DNA from: Calliopsis andreniformis
Taxonomy: Eukaryota > Arthropoda > Insecta > Hymenoptera > Andrenidae
DNA: 64,000 bases
Reading direction: 5' to 3'
NCBI RefSeq assembly: GCF_051401765.1
Contig: NW_027480422.1
Coordinates: 26,802,001 to 26,866,000, forward strand
Within the stretch, counting starts at the first letter, position 1. Every line of letters starts with the position of its first letter. Position numbers and translations under genes: made by a program. The notes beneath the pieces are model-generated. The model was given only the letters and a program-made list of their open reading frames with translations. It was not told the DNA's origin and did not search any database. Below are positions 12,841 through 26,539 of the stretch, piece after piece.

Positions 12841-15162
12841 GTCACTTCTACGTTCCGGCCAACCTAGGCTTCACCATAGGGCGTTGCTCCACCAGATCGA
12901 ATAGTTAGGGACTTAGAATTCGACGCCAGAAGCATAAAATACAACATAAGTACAACAGTTTTTCCATCGTATTACAGGAGTAATTGCAACCAGTGTGAAT
13001 GTACAGCTCATTTTTACGTTCCGGGAAACCTAGGCTTCGCTCAAGGGCGTTGCTCCACCAGACCGAACAGCAAGGAATTTGGAAGTCAACGCCAGAAGCA
13101 TAAAATACAATAAAAATACAACAGTTTTTCCATCGTATAACAGGAAAGCTGCAACCAGTATGAAAGTACTGGTCATTTCTATGTTCCGGGTAACCTACGC
13201 TTCACTCTAGGGCGTTGCTCCACCAGATCGAATAGCTAGGGACTTAGAATTCAACGCCAGAAGAATAAAATACAAAATAAATAGAACAGTTTTACCATCG
13301 TGTAAAATGAATAATCGCAAGCAGTGTGAAGGTAATGGTCATTTCCACGTTCCGGGCAACCTACGCTTCACTCTAGGGCGTTGTTCGACCACATCGAATA
13401 GCTACGAACTTAGAAGTCAACACCAGAAACATAAAATACAATATAAATACAACAGTTTTTCCATCGTATAAAATGAATAATTGCAACCAGTGTGAAAGTA
13501 ATGGCCATTTCTACGTTCCGGGCATCCTAGACCTAACTCTGAGGCATTGCTCCACCAGATCTAATACATAGGGCCTTAGAAGTCAACGCCAGAAGAATAA
13601 AGTACAATCACAATCCAACAGTTTGTCCATCGTATAACAGGAATAATTGCAACAAGCGTGAAGGTAATGGTCATTTCTACGATCCGGGCAACCTAGGTTT
13701 TGCTCTAGGGCGTTGCTCCACCAGTTCGAATAGTTAGGGCCTTAAAAGTCAACGCCCGAAGCATGAAATACAAAATAAATACAACAATTTTTCCATTGTA
13801 TAACAGGAATAACCACAACCAGTGTGAAAGTACTGGTCATTTCTGCGTTCCGGGCAACCTAGGCTTCACTCTAGGGCGTTGCTCCACCAGATCGAATAGT
13901 TAGGGCCTAAGAAGTTAAAGCCAGAAGCATAAAATGCAATATAAATACAACAGTTTTTCCCTTGTATAACAGGAATAATTGCGACCAGTGTGAAAGCTAT
14001 GGTCGCTTCTACGTTCCGGGCAACCTAGGCTACACTCCAGGGCGTTGGTCCACCAGATCCAATAGCTAGGGCCTAAGAAGTCAACGCCAGGAGCACCAAA
14101 TACAAAATAAATGCAACAGTTTTTCCATCGTATAAAACTAATAATTGCAACCAGTATGAAAACTATGGTCATTTCTACGTTCCGGGCAACCTAGGCTTCA
14201 GTTTAGGGCGTTGCTCCACCAGATCGAATAGTTAGGTACTTAGAATTCGACGCCAGAAGCATAAAATACAACATAAGTACAACAGTTTCTCCATCGTATA
14301 ACAGGAATAATTGCAACCAGGGTGAAGGTAATGGTCATTTCTACGTTCCGGGCAACCTAGGCTTCACTCTAGGGTGTTGCTCCACCAGATCGAATAGTTA
14401 GGGCCTAAGAAGTCTACGCCAGAAGCATAAAATACAATAAAAATACAACAGCATTTCCATCGTATAAAATGAATGATTGCAAACAGTGTGAAAGTTCTGG
14501 CCATTTCTACGTTCCGGGCCACCTAGGCTTAACTCCAGTGCGTTGTTCCACCAGATCGAATAGTTAGGGTCTTAGAAGTCAACGCCAGAAGCATAAAATA
14601 CAATAAAAATACAACAGTTTTTTCATCGTATAACAGGAATAATTGCCACCAGAGTGAAAGTAATGGTCATTTCTACGCTTCGGGCGACCTAGGCTTCAGT
14701 CTAGGGCGTTGCTCCACCAGATCGAATAGTTAGGGCCTAAGAAGTCAAAGCCAGAAGCATAAAATGCAATATAAATACAACAGTTTTTCCCTTGTATAGC
14801 AGGAATAATTGCAACCAGTGTGAAAGCTATGGTCACTTCTACGTTCCGGGCAACCTAGGCTACACTCCGGGGCGTCGGTCCACCAGATCCAATAGCTAGG
14901 GCCTAAGAAGTCAACGCCAGGAGCATAAAATACGATATATGTACAACAGTTTTTCCATGTATAAAATGACTAATTGCAAACAGTGAGGAAGTAATGGTCA
15001 TTTCTACGTTCCGGGCAACCTAGGCTTCACTCTGGGGCGTTGCTCCACCACATCGAATAGCTACGGCCTTAGAAGTCAACGCCCGAAGCATAAAATACAA
15101 AATAAATACAACAGTTTTTCCATCGTATAAAACGAATAATTGAAACCAGTGTGAAAGTTATG
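12841..15162 (+). repeat. 2,322-bp (14-monomer) tandem duplication, right copy
   Basis: This copy repeats 10,519-12,840 at offset 2,322 and contains the family A landmark at 13,768. Its left edge lies inside a chimeric monomer. Upstream of 12,840 the monomer reads GTGAAAGTTATG, as in the copy near 15,150. Downstream it reads CACTTCTACGTTCCGGCC, as in the copy at 10,521. Confidence 0.8.
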
Positions 15163-15757
15163 GTCATTTCTACGTTCCGGGCAACCTAGGCTTCACCCTA
15201 GGGCGTTGCTCCACCTGATCGAATAGTTAGGGCCTAAGAAGTCAACGCCAGAAGCATAAAATACAATATAAATACAACAGCTTTTCCATCGTATATGATG
15301 TATATTTGCAAACAGTGTGAAAGTAAAGGTCATTTCCACGTTCGGGGAACCTACGCTTCACTCTAGGGCGTTGTTCCACCACATCGAATAGCTACGCCCT
15401 TAGAAGTCAACACCAGAAACATAAAATACAATATAAATACAACAGTTTTTCCATCGTATAAAATGAATAATTGCAACCAGTGTGAAAGTAATGGCCATTT
15501 CTACGTTCCGGGCATCCTAGACCTAACTCTGAGGCATTGCTCCACCAGATCTAATACATAGGGCCTTAGAAGTCAACGCCAGAAGAATAAAGTACAATCA
15601 AAATCCAACAGTTTGTCCATCGTATAACAGGAATAATTGCAACAAGCGTGAAGGTAATGGTCATTTCTACGATCCGGGCAACCTAGGTTTTGCTCTAGGG
15701 CGTTGCTCCACCAGATCGAATAGTTAGGGCCTTAAAAGTCAACGCCCGAAGCATGAA
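13768..15757 (+). repeat. HOR family A 12-monomer unit, near-identical copy of 1-1,990
   Basis: The match to 1-1,990 is at offset 13,767 and includes rare shared variants such as GGTCGCTTCT, CCAGTGCGTTG and TTCAGTCTAGGG. High identity over 2 kb of an otherwise variable satellite indicates a recent segmental exchange. Confidence 0.85.
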
Positions 15758-18700
15758 ATACAAAATAAATACAACAATTTTTCCATTGTATAACAGGAAT
15801 AACCACAACCAGTGTGAAAGTACTGGTCATTTCTGCGTTCCGGGCAACCTAGGCTTCACTCTAGGGCGTTGCTCCACCAGATCGTATAGTTAGGGCCTAA
15901 GAAGTTAAAGCCAGAAGCATAAAATGCAATATAAATACAACAGTTTTTCCCTTGTATAACAGGAATAATTGCGACCAGTGTGAAAGCTATGGTCACTTCT
16001 ACGTTCCGGGCAACCTAGGCTACACTCCAGGGCGTTGGTCCACCAGATCCAATAGCTAGGGCCTAAGAAGTCAACGCCAGGAGCACCAAATACAAAATAA
16101 ATGCAACAGTTTTTCCATCGTATAAAACTAATAATTGCAACCAGTATGAAAACTATGGTCATTTCTACGTTCCGGGCAACCTAGGCTTCAGTTTAGGGCG
16201 TTGCTCCACCAGATCGAATAGTTAGGTACTTAGAATTCGACGCCAGAAGCATAAAATACAACATAAGTACAACAGTTTCTCCATCGTATAACAGGAATAA
16301 TAGCAACCAGGGTGAAGGTAATGGTCATTTCTACGTTCCGGGCAACCTAGGCTTCACTCGAGGGTGTTGCTCCACCAGATCGAATAGTTAGGGCCTAAGA
16401 AGTCAAAGCCAGAAGCATAAAATGCAATATAAATACAACAGTTTTTCCCTTGTATAACAGGAATAATTGCAACCAGTGTGAAAGCTATGGTCACTTCTAC
16501 GTTCCGGGCAACCTAGGCTACACTCCGGGGCGTCGGTCCACCAGATCCAATAGCTAGGGCCTAAGAAGTCAACGCCAGGAGCACCAAATACAAAATAAAT
16601 GCAACAGTTTTTCCATCGTATAAAACTAATAATTGCAACCAGTATGAAAACTATGGTCATTTCTACGTTCCGGGCAACCTAGGCTTCACTCTAGGGCGTT
16701 GCTCAACCACCTCGAATAGCAACGGCCCTAGAAGACAACGCCATAACTATAAAATACGATATAAATACAACAGTCTTTCCATCGTATAAAACGAATAATT
16801 GCAACCAGTCTGATAGTTATGGTCATTTCTACGTTCCGGGCAACCTAGGCTTCACCCTAGGGCGTTGCTCCACCAGATCGAAGAGTTAGGGCCTAAGAAG
16901 TCAACGCCAGGAGCATAAAATACGATATATGTACAACAGTTTTTCCATGTATAAAATGACTAATTGCAAACAGTGAGGAAGTAATGGTCATTTCTACGTT
17001 CCGGGCAACCTAGGCTTCACTCTGGGGCGTTGCTCCACCACATCGAATAGCTACGGCCTTAGAAGTCAACGCCCGAAGCATAAAATACAAAATAAATAGA
17101 ACAGTTCTTCCATTGTATAAAACGAATAATTGAAACCAGTGTGAAAGTTATGGTCATTTCTACGTTCCGGGCAACCTAGGCTTCACTCTAGGGCGTTCCT
17201 CCACCAGATCGAATAGTTAGGGACTTAGAATTCGACGCCAGAAGCATAAAATACAATAAAAATACAACAGTTTTTTCATCGTATAACAGGAATAATTGCC
17301 ACCAGAGTGAAAGTAATGGTCATTTCTACGTTCCGGGCAACCTAGGCTACACTCCGGGGCGTCGGTCCACCAGATCCAATAGCTAGGGCCTAAGAAGTCA
17401 ACGCCAGGAGCACCAAATACAAAATAAATGCAACAGTTTTTCCATCGTATAAAACTAATAAATGCAACCAGTATGAAAACTATGGTCATTTCTACGTTCC
17501 GGGCCACCTAGGCTTCACTCTAGGGCGTTGCTCAACCACCTCGAATAGCTACGGCCCTAGAAGACAACGCCATAACTATAAAATACGATATAAATACAAC
17601 AGTCTTTCCATCGTATAAAACGAATAATTGCAACCAGTCTGATAGTTATGGTCATTTCTACGTTCCGGGCAACCTAGGCTTCACCCTAGGGCGTTGCTCC
17701 ACCAGATCGAAGAGTTAGGGCCTAAGAAGTCAACGCCAGGAGCATAAAATACGATATATGTACAACAGTTTTTCCATGTATAAAATGACTAATTGCAAAC
17801 AGTGAGGAAGTAATGGTCATTTCTACGTTCCGGGCAACCTAGGCTTCACTCTGGGGCGTTGCTCCACCACATCGAATAGCTACGGCCTTAGAAGTCAACG
17901 CCCGAAGCATAAAATACAAAATAAATAGAACAGTTTTTCCATTGTATAAAACGAATAGTTGAAACCAGTGTGAAAGTTATGGTCATTTCTACGTTCCGGG
18001 CAACCTAGGCTTCACTCTAGGGCGTTGCTCCACCAGATCGAATACTTAGGGACTTAGAATTCGACGCCAGAAGCATAAAATACAACATAAGTACAACAGT
18101 TTTTCCATCGTATAACAGGAATAATTGCAACCAGTGTGAAAGTTCTGGACATTTCTACGTTCCGGGCAACCTAGGCTTAACTCCAGGGCGTTGTTCCACC
18201 AGATCGAATAGTTAGTGCCTTAGAAGTCAACGCCAGAAGCATAAAATACAATAAAAATACAACAGTTTTTTCATCGTATAACAGGAATAATTGCCACCAG
18301 AGTGAAAGTAATGGTCATTTCTACGCTTCGGGCGACCTAGGCTTCACTCTAGGGCGTTGCTCCACCAGATCGAATAGTTAGGGCCTAAGAAGTCAAAGCC
18401 AGAAGCATAAAATGCAATATAAATACAACAGTTTTTCCCTTGTATAGCAGGAATAATTGCAACCAGTGTGAAAGCTATGGTCACTTCTACGTTCCGGGCA
18501 ACCTAGGCTACACTCCGGGGCGTCGGTCCACCAGATCCAATAGCTAGGGCCTAAGAAGTCAACGCCAAGAGCATAAAATACGATATATGTACAACAGTTT
18601 TTCCATGTATAAAATGACTAATTGCAAACAGTGAGGAAGTAATGGTCATTTCTACGTACCGGGCAACCTAGGCTTCACTCTGGGGCGTTGCTCCACCACA

Positions 18701-19318
18701 TCGAATAGCTACGGCCTTAGAAGTCAACGCCAGAAGCACCAAATACAAAATAAATACAACAGTTTTTCCATCGTATGAAACGAATAATTGCAACCAGTAT
18801 GAAAGTTATGGTCATTTCTACGTTCCGGGCAACCTAGGCTTCACCCTAGGGCGTTGCTCCACCTGATCGAATAGTTAGGGCCTAAGAAGTCAACGCCAGA
18901 AGCATAAAATACGATATATGTACAACAGTTTTACCATCGTATAAAACGAATAATCGCAAACCGTGTGAAGGTGATGGTCATTTCTATATTCCGAGCAACC
19001 TAGGCTTCACTCTAGGGCGTTGCTCCACCAGATCGAATAGTTGGGGCCTTGGGAGTCAACGGTCGAAGCATAAAATACAAAATAAGTAGAACAGTTTTTC
19101 CATTGTATAAAACGAATAATTGCAACCAGTATGAAAGTTATGGTCATTTCTACGTTCCGGGCAACCTAGGCTTGACTCTAGGGCGCTGCTCCACCGGATC
19201 GAACAGTTTGGGCCCAGGAAGTCAACGCCAGAAGCATAAAATACAATATAAATACAACAGTTTTTCCCTTGTATAAAAGGAATAATTGCAACCAGTATGA
19301 AAGCTATGGTCATTTCTA
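15758..19318 (+). repeat. HOR family A segment, copy of 4,810-8,370
   Basis: Offset 10,948 holds from about 14,558 to 19,318. The first ~1.6 kb also matches 1,991-3,609 at offset 13,767. The whole of 13,768-19,318 is therefore the arrangement of 1-8,370 with one 2,819-bp unit missing, or 1-8,370 is the same with one unit gained. Confidence 0.82.
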
Positions 19319-20589
19319 CGTTCCGGGCAACCTAGGTTTCACCCTAGGTCGTTGCTCCGCCTGATCGAATAGTTAGGGCCTAAGAAGTCAACGCCAGAAG
19401 CATAAAACACGATATATGTACAACAGTTTTACCATCGTATAAAATGAATAATCGCAAACAGTGTGAAGGTAACGGTCATTCCTACGTTCCGGGCAACCTA
19501 GGCTTCACCCTAGGGCGTTGTTCCACCAGAGCGAATAGTTAGGGCCTAAGAAGTCAACGCCTGAAGCACCAAATACAAAATTAATACAACAGTTTTTCCA
19601 TCGTATAAAACGAATAATTGCAACCCGTATGAAAGTTATGGTCATTTCTACGTTCCGGGCAACCTAGGCTTCACCCTAGGGCGTTGCTCCACCTGATCGA
19701 ATAGTTAGGGTCTAAGAAGTGAACGCCAGAAGCATAAAATACGATATATGTACAACAGTTTTACCATCGTATAAAATGAATAATCGCAAACAGTGTGAAG
19801 GTAATGGTCATTTCTACGTTCCGGGCAACCTAGGCTTCACCCTAGGGCGTTGTTCCACCAGAGCGAATGGTTAGGGCCTAAGAAGTCAACGCCTGAAGCA
19901 TAAAGTACAATCAGAATCCAACAGTTTGTCCATCGTATAGCTGGAATAATTGCAACCAGAGTGAAAGTAATGGTAATTTCTACGTTTCGGGCGACCTAGG
20001 CTCCACTCTAGGGCGTTGCTCCACCAGATGGAATTGCTAGGGCCTTAGAAGTCAATGCCAGAAGCATAAAATACAAAATAAATCCAACAGTTTTACCATC
20101 GTACAAAATGAATAATCGCAAACAGTGTGAAGGTAACGGTCATTCCTACGTTCCGGGCAACCTAGGCTTCACCCTAGGGCGTTGTTCCACCAGATCGAAT
20201 AGTTAGGGCCTAAGAAGTCAACGCCAGAAGCATAAAATACAATATAAATACAACAGCTTTTCCATCGTATATGATGTATATTTGCAAACAGTGTGAAAGT
20301 AAAGGTCATTTCTACGTTCCGGGCAACCTAGGCTTAACTGTAGGGCGTTGCTCCACCACATCGAATAGCTACGGCCTGAGAAGTCAACTCCAGAAGCATA
20401 AAATACAAAATAAATACTACAGTTTTTCCATTGTATAACAGGAATAACTGCAACCAGTGTGAAAGTACTGGTCATTTCTACGATCCGGGTAACCTAGGCT
20501 TCACTCTAGGGCGTTGCTCCACCAGATCGAATAGCTAGGGAGTTAGAATTCAACGCCCGAAGGATAAAATACAACATAAGCACAACAGT
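19319..20589 (+). repeat. Diverged monomers with internal 3-monomer echo
   Basis: About eight satellite monomers. The pattern CACGATATATGTACAAC with TTTTACCATCG and AATCGCAAACAGTGTG appears near 19,410 and again near 19,740, about two monomers apart. Related TTTTACCATCG monomers follow near 20,090. There are no genes or insertions. Confidence 0.7.
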
Positions 20590-22960
20590 TTTACCATCGT
20601 GTAAAATGAATAATCGCAAGCAGTGTGAAGGTAATGGTCATTTCCACGTTCGGGGAACCTACGCTTCACTCTAGGGCGTTGTTCCACGACATCGAATAGC
20701 TACGCCCTTAGAAGTCAACACCAGAAACATAAAATACAATATAAATACAACAGTTTTTCCATCGTGTAAAATGAATAATTGCAACCAGTGTGAAAGTAAT
20801 GGCCATTTCTACGTTCCGGGCATCCTAGACCTAACTCTGAGGCATTGCTCCACCAGATCTAATACATAGGGCCTTAGAAGTCAACGCCAGAAGAATAAAG
20901 TACAATCAAAATCCAACAGTTTGTCCATCGTATAACAGGAATAATTGCAACAAGCGTGAAGGTAATGGTCATTTCTACGATCCGGGCAACCTAGGTTTTG
21001 CTCTAGGGCGTTGCTCCACCAGATCGAATAGTTAGGGCCTTAAAAGTCAACGCCCGAAGCATGAAATACAAAATAAATACAACAATTTTTCCATTGTATA
21101 ACAGGAATAACCACAACCAGTGTGAAAGTACTGGTCATTTCTGCGTTCCGGGCAACCTAGGCTTCACTCTAGGGCGTTGCTCCACCAGATCGTATAGTTA
21201 GGGCCTAAGAAGTTAAAGCCAGAAGCATAAAATGCAATATAAATACAACAGTTTTTCCCTTGTATAACAGGAATAATTGCGACCAGTGTGAAAGCTATGG
21301 TCACTTCTACGTTCCGGGCAACCTAGGCTACACTCCAGGGCGTTGGTCCACCAGATCCAATAGCTAGGGCCTAAGAAGTCAACGCCAGGAGCACCAAATA
21401 CAAAATAAATGCAACAGTTTTTCCATCGTATAAAACTAATAATTGCAACCAGTATGAAAACTATGGTCATTTCTACGTTCCGGGCAACCTAGGCTTCAGT
21501 TTAGGGCGTTGCTCCACCAGATCGAATAGTTAGGTACTTAGAATTCGACGCCAGAAGCATAAAATACAACATAAGTACAACAGTTTCTCCATCGTATAAC
21601 AGGAATAATTGCAACCAGGGTGAAGGTAATGGTCATTTCTACGTTCCGGGCAACCTAGGCTTCACTCTAGGGTGTTGCTCCACCAGATCGAATAGTTAGG
21701 GCCTAAGAAGTCTACGCCAGAAGCATAAAATACAATAAAAATACAACAGCATTTCCATCGTATAAAATGAATGATTGCAAACAGTGTGAAAGTTCTGGTC
21801 ATTTCTACGTTCCGGGCAACCTAGGCTTAACTCCAGGGCGTTGCTCCACCAGATCGAATAGTTAGGGCCTTAGGAGTCAACGCCAGAAGCATAAAATACA
21901 ATAAAAATACAACAGTTTTTTCATCGTATAACAGGAATAATTGCCACCAGAGTGAAAGTAATGGTCATTTCTACGTTTCGGGCGACCTAGGCTTCACTCT
22001 AGGGCGTTGCTCCACCAGATCGAATAGTTAGGGCCTAAGAAGTCAAAGCCAGAAGCATAAAATGCAATATAAATACAACAGTTTTTCCCTTGTATAACAG
22101 GAATAATTGCAACCAGTGTGAAAGCTATGGTCACTTCTACGTTCCGGGCAACCTAGGCTACACTCCGGGGCGTCGGTCCACCAGATCCAATAGCTAGGGC
22201 CTAAGAAGTCAACGCCAGGAGCACCAAATACAAAATAAATGCAACAGTTTTTCCATCGTATAAAACTAATAAATGCAACCAGTATGAAAACTATGGTCAT
22301 TTCTACGTTCCGGGCCACCTAGGCTTCACTCTAGGGCGTTGCTCAACCACCTCGAATAGCTACGGCCCTAGAAGACAACGCCATAACTATAAAATACGAT
22401 ATAAATACAACAGTCTTTCCATCGTATAAAACGAATAATTGCAACCAGTCTGATAGTTATGGTCATTTCTACGTTCCGGGCAACCTAGGCTTCACCCTAG
22501 GGCGTTGCTCCACCAGATCGAAGAGTTAGGGCCTAAGAAGTCAACGCCAGGAGCATAAAATACGATATATGTACAACAGTTTTTCCATGTATAAAATGAC
22601 TAATTGCAAACAGTGAGGAAGTAATGGTCATTTCTACGTTCCGGGCAACCTAGGCTTCACTCTGGGGCGTTGCTCCACCACATCGAATAGCTACGGCCTT
22701 AGAAGTCAACGCCCGAAGCATAAAATACAAAATAAATAGAACAGTTTTTCCATTGTATAAAACGAATAATTGAAACCAGTGTGAAAGTTATGGTCATTTC
22801 TACGTTCCGGGCAACCTAGGCTTCACTCTAGGGCGTTGCTCCACCAGATCGAATAGTTAGGGACTTAGAATTCGACGCCAGAAGCATAAAATACAACATA
22901 AGTACAACAGTTTTTCCATCGTATAACAGGAATAATTGCAACCAGTGTGAAAGTACAGGT
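20590..22960 (+). repeat. HOR family A segment, rightmost copy
   Basis: Sequence from about 20,590 matches 10,970 onward at offset 9,620, including the landmark at 21,066 (against 11,446). Later monomers (about 22,040-22,850) match the AATAAATGCAACC and CTCAACCACCTCG monomers of 6,500-7,100 and 17,450-18,000. The family A pattern is lost by about 22,960. Confidence 0.75.
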
Positions 22961-23039
22961 CATTTTTACGTTCCGGGCAACCTAGGCTTCGCTCAAGGGC
23001 GCTGCTCCACCACATCGAATAGTTAGGGCCTTAGAAGTC

Positions 23040-23760
23040 AACGCCAGAAGCACCAAATACAAAATAAATACAACAGTTTTTCCATCGTATGAAACGAATA
23101 ATTGCAACCAGTATGAAAGTTATGGTCATTTCTACGTTCCGTGCAACCTAGGCTTCACCCTAGGGCGTTGCTCCACCTGATCGAATAGTTAGGGCCTAAG
23201 AAGTCAACGCCAGAAGCATAAAATACGATATATGTACAACAGTTTTTCCATCGTACAAAACGAATAATTGCAACCAGTGTGAAAGTAATAGACATTTCTA
23301 CGTTGCGGGCATCCTAGACTTAACTCTGAGGCATTGCTACACCAGATCGAATACATAGGGCCTTAGAAGTCAACGCCAGAAGTATAAAGTACAATCAAAA
23401 TCCAAAAGTTTGTCCATCGTATAGCTGGAATAATTGCAACCAGAGTGAAAGTAATGGTCATTTCCACGTTTCGGGCGACCTAGGCTCCACTCTAGGGCGT
23501 TGCTCCACCAGATGGAACAGCTAGGGCCTTAGAAGTCAATGCCAGAAGCATAAAATACAAAATAAATACAACAGTTTTACCATCGTATAAAATGAATAAT
23601 CGCAAACAGTGTGAAGGTAATGGTCATTTCTACGTTCCGGGCAACCTAGGCTTCACTCTAGGGCGTTGCTCCACCAGATCATATAGTTAGGGCCATAGAA
23701 GTCAACGCCCGAAGCATAAAATACAAAATAACTAGAACAGTTTTTCCATCGTATAACAAG
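23040..23760 (+). repeat. Dispersed duplication, copy at 28,684-29,404
   Basis: Offset 5,644 bp (34 monomers). Shared rare variants are TAATAGACATTTCTACGTTG, TAACTCTGAGGCATTGCTA, the TATAGCTGGAATAATTG monomer, CCAGATGGAA and GGGCCATAGAAG. Differences are few, for example AAATCCAAAAG against AAATCCAACAG. Confidence 0.8.
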
Positions 23761-24049
23761 AATAATTGCAACCAGTGTGAAAGTGATGGCCATTTCTACA
23801 TTCCGGGCAACCTAGGCTTCACTCTAGGGCGTTGCTCCACCGGATCGAATAGTTAGGGCATAAGAAGTCAACGCCAGAAGCACCAAATACAAAATTAATA
23901 CAACAGTTTTTCCATCGTATAAAACGAATAATTGCAACCAGTATGAAAGTTATGGTCATTTCTACGTTCCGGGCAACCTAGGCTTCACCCTAGGGCGCTG
24001 CTCAACCTGATCGAATAGTTAGGGCGTAAGCGGTCAACGCCAGAAGCAT

Positions 24050-25595
24050 AAAATACAATATAAATACAACAGCTTTTCCATAGTATCTGATGTATATTTG
24101 CAAACAGTGTGAAAGTAAAGGCCATTTCTACGTTCCGGGCAACCTAGGCTTAATTGTAGGGCGTTGATCCACCAGATCGCATAGTTAGGGACTTAGAAGT
24201 AAACGCAAGAAGCATAAAATACAGTAAAAATACAACTGTTTTTCCATCAAATAAAAGGAATAATTGCAACCAGTGTGAAAGAAATAGTCATTTCTACTTT
24301 CCGGGCAACCTAGGCTTCACTCTAGGGCGTTGCTCAACCAGATCGAATAGCGAGGGACTTAGAAGTAAACGCCAGAAGCATAAAATACAATAAAAATACA
24401 ACAGTTTTTCCATCGTATAAAAGGAATAATTGCAACCAGTGTGAAAGTAATGGTCATTTCTATTTTCCGGGCAACCTAGGTTTCACTCTTGGGCGTTGCT
24501 CCACCACATCGAGTAGCTACGGCCTTAGAAGTCAACTCCAGAAGCATAAAATACAATATAAATACAACAGCTTTTCCATCGTATAAAATGAATGATTGCA
24601 AGCAGTGTGAAAGTTATGCTCATTTCTACGTTCCGGGCAACCTAGGCTTCACTCTAGGGCGTTGCTCCACCACATCGAATAGCTACGGCCTTAGATGTCA
24701 ACGCCAGAAGCATAAAACACGATATAAATACAACAGTTTTACCATCGTATAAAACGAATAATTGCAACCAGAATGCAAGTTATGGTCATTTCTACGTTCC
24801 GGGCAACCTAGGCTTCAGCCTAGGTCGTTGCTCTACCAGATCGAATAGTTAGGGCCTAAGAAGTCAACGCCAGAACCATAAAATACGATATATGTACAAC
24901 AGTTTTTCCATCGTATATCACGAATAATTGCAACCAGTGTGAAAGTAATGGTCACTTCTACGCTTCGGGCATCCTAGACTTAACCCTGAGGCATCGCTCC
25001 ACCAGATCGAATACATAGGGCCTTAGAAGTCAACGCCAGAAGCATAAGGTACAATAAAAATCCAACAGTTTGTTCATCGTATAACAGGAATAATTGCAAC
25101 CAGTATGAAAGTTATGGTCATTTCTACGTTCGGAGCAACCTAGGCTTCACTCTAGGGCGTTGCTCCACCAGATCGAATAGTTAGGGGCTAAGAAGTCTAC
25201 GCCAGAAGCATAAAATACAATATATATAAAACAGTTCTTCCATCGTATAACAGGAATAATTGCAAACAGTGTGAAAGTGATGGTCATTTCTCCGTTTCTG
25301 GCAACCTACACTGCAGTCTAGGGCGGTGTTCCACCAGATCCAATAGTTAGGGCCTTAGAAGTCAACGCCCGACGCATAAAATACAATAAAAATACGACAG
25401 TTTTTCCATCGTACAACAGGAATAATTGCAACCAGAGTGAAGGTGATGGACATTTCTACGTTCCGGGCAACCTAGGATTCACTCTAGGGCGTTGCTCCAC
25501 CAGATCGAATAGTTAGGGGCTAAGAAGTCTACGCCAGAAGCATAAAATACAATAAAAATACCACAGTTTTTCCATCGTATAGCATGAATAATTGC
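24050..25595 (+). repeat. ~1.5-kb repeat, left copy
   Basis: It matches 26,540-27,919. The offset is 2,490 in the left part (CATAGTATCTGATG at 24,079 and 26,569) and 2,324 from about 24,450 onward (for example CTGGCAACCTACACTGCAG near 25,299 and 27,623). The left copy therefore has one extra whole monomer near 24,290-24,455. Confidence 0.8.
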
Positions 25596-26539
25596 AACCA
25601 GCGTGAAAGTAATGGTCATTTCTACGTTCCGTGCAACCTAGGCTTCACTCTAGGGCGTAGCTCCACCACATCGAATGGCTACGGCCTTAGAAGTAAACGC
25701 CTGAAGCCTAAAATACAAGAAAAATACCACAGTTTTTCCATCGTATAACAGGAATAATTGCATCAACTGTGAAGATAATGGTCATTTCTACGTTCCGGGC
25801 AACCTAGGCTTCGCTCCAGGGCGTTGTTCCCCCAGATCCAATAGTTAGGGCCTAAGAAGTCACCGCCAGAAGCACCAAATACAAAATAAATACAACAGTT
25901 TTTCCATCGTATAAAACGAATAATAGCAACCAGTGTGAAAGTGATGGTCTTTTCTACGTTCCGGGAAACCTAGGCATCACTCTAGGGCGTTGGAACAGCA
26001 GATCCAATAGTTAGGGCCTTAGAAGTCAGCGCCCGAAGCATAAAACGCAATATAAATACAACAGTTTTTCCATCATATAAAACGAATAATAGCAGCCAGT
26101 GTGAAAGTGATGGTCATTTCTACGTTCCGGGAAACCTAGGCCTCACTCTAGGGCGTCGTTCCACCAGATCGAATAGTTAGGGCCTAAGAAGTCAACGCCA
26201 GAAGCATAAAATACGATATAAGTACAACAGTTTTTCCATCGTATAAAACAAACAACTGCAACCAGTGTGAAAGTAATGGTCATTTCTACGTTTTGGGGAA
26301 CCTAGCCTTCACTCTAGGGCGTTGCTCCACCAGATCGAATAGTTAGGGCCTTAGAAGTCAACGCCCGAAGCATAAAATACAAAATTAATAGAACAGCTTT
26401 TCCATTGTATAAAACGAATAATTGCAATCAGTCGGAAAATAATGGTCATATCTACGTTCCAGGCAACCTAGGCTTGACTCTAGGGCGTTGCTCCACAAGA
26501 TCGAATAGTTAGGGCCTAAGAAGTCAACGCCAGAATCAT

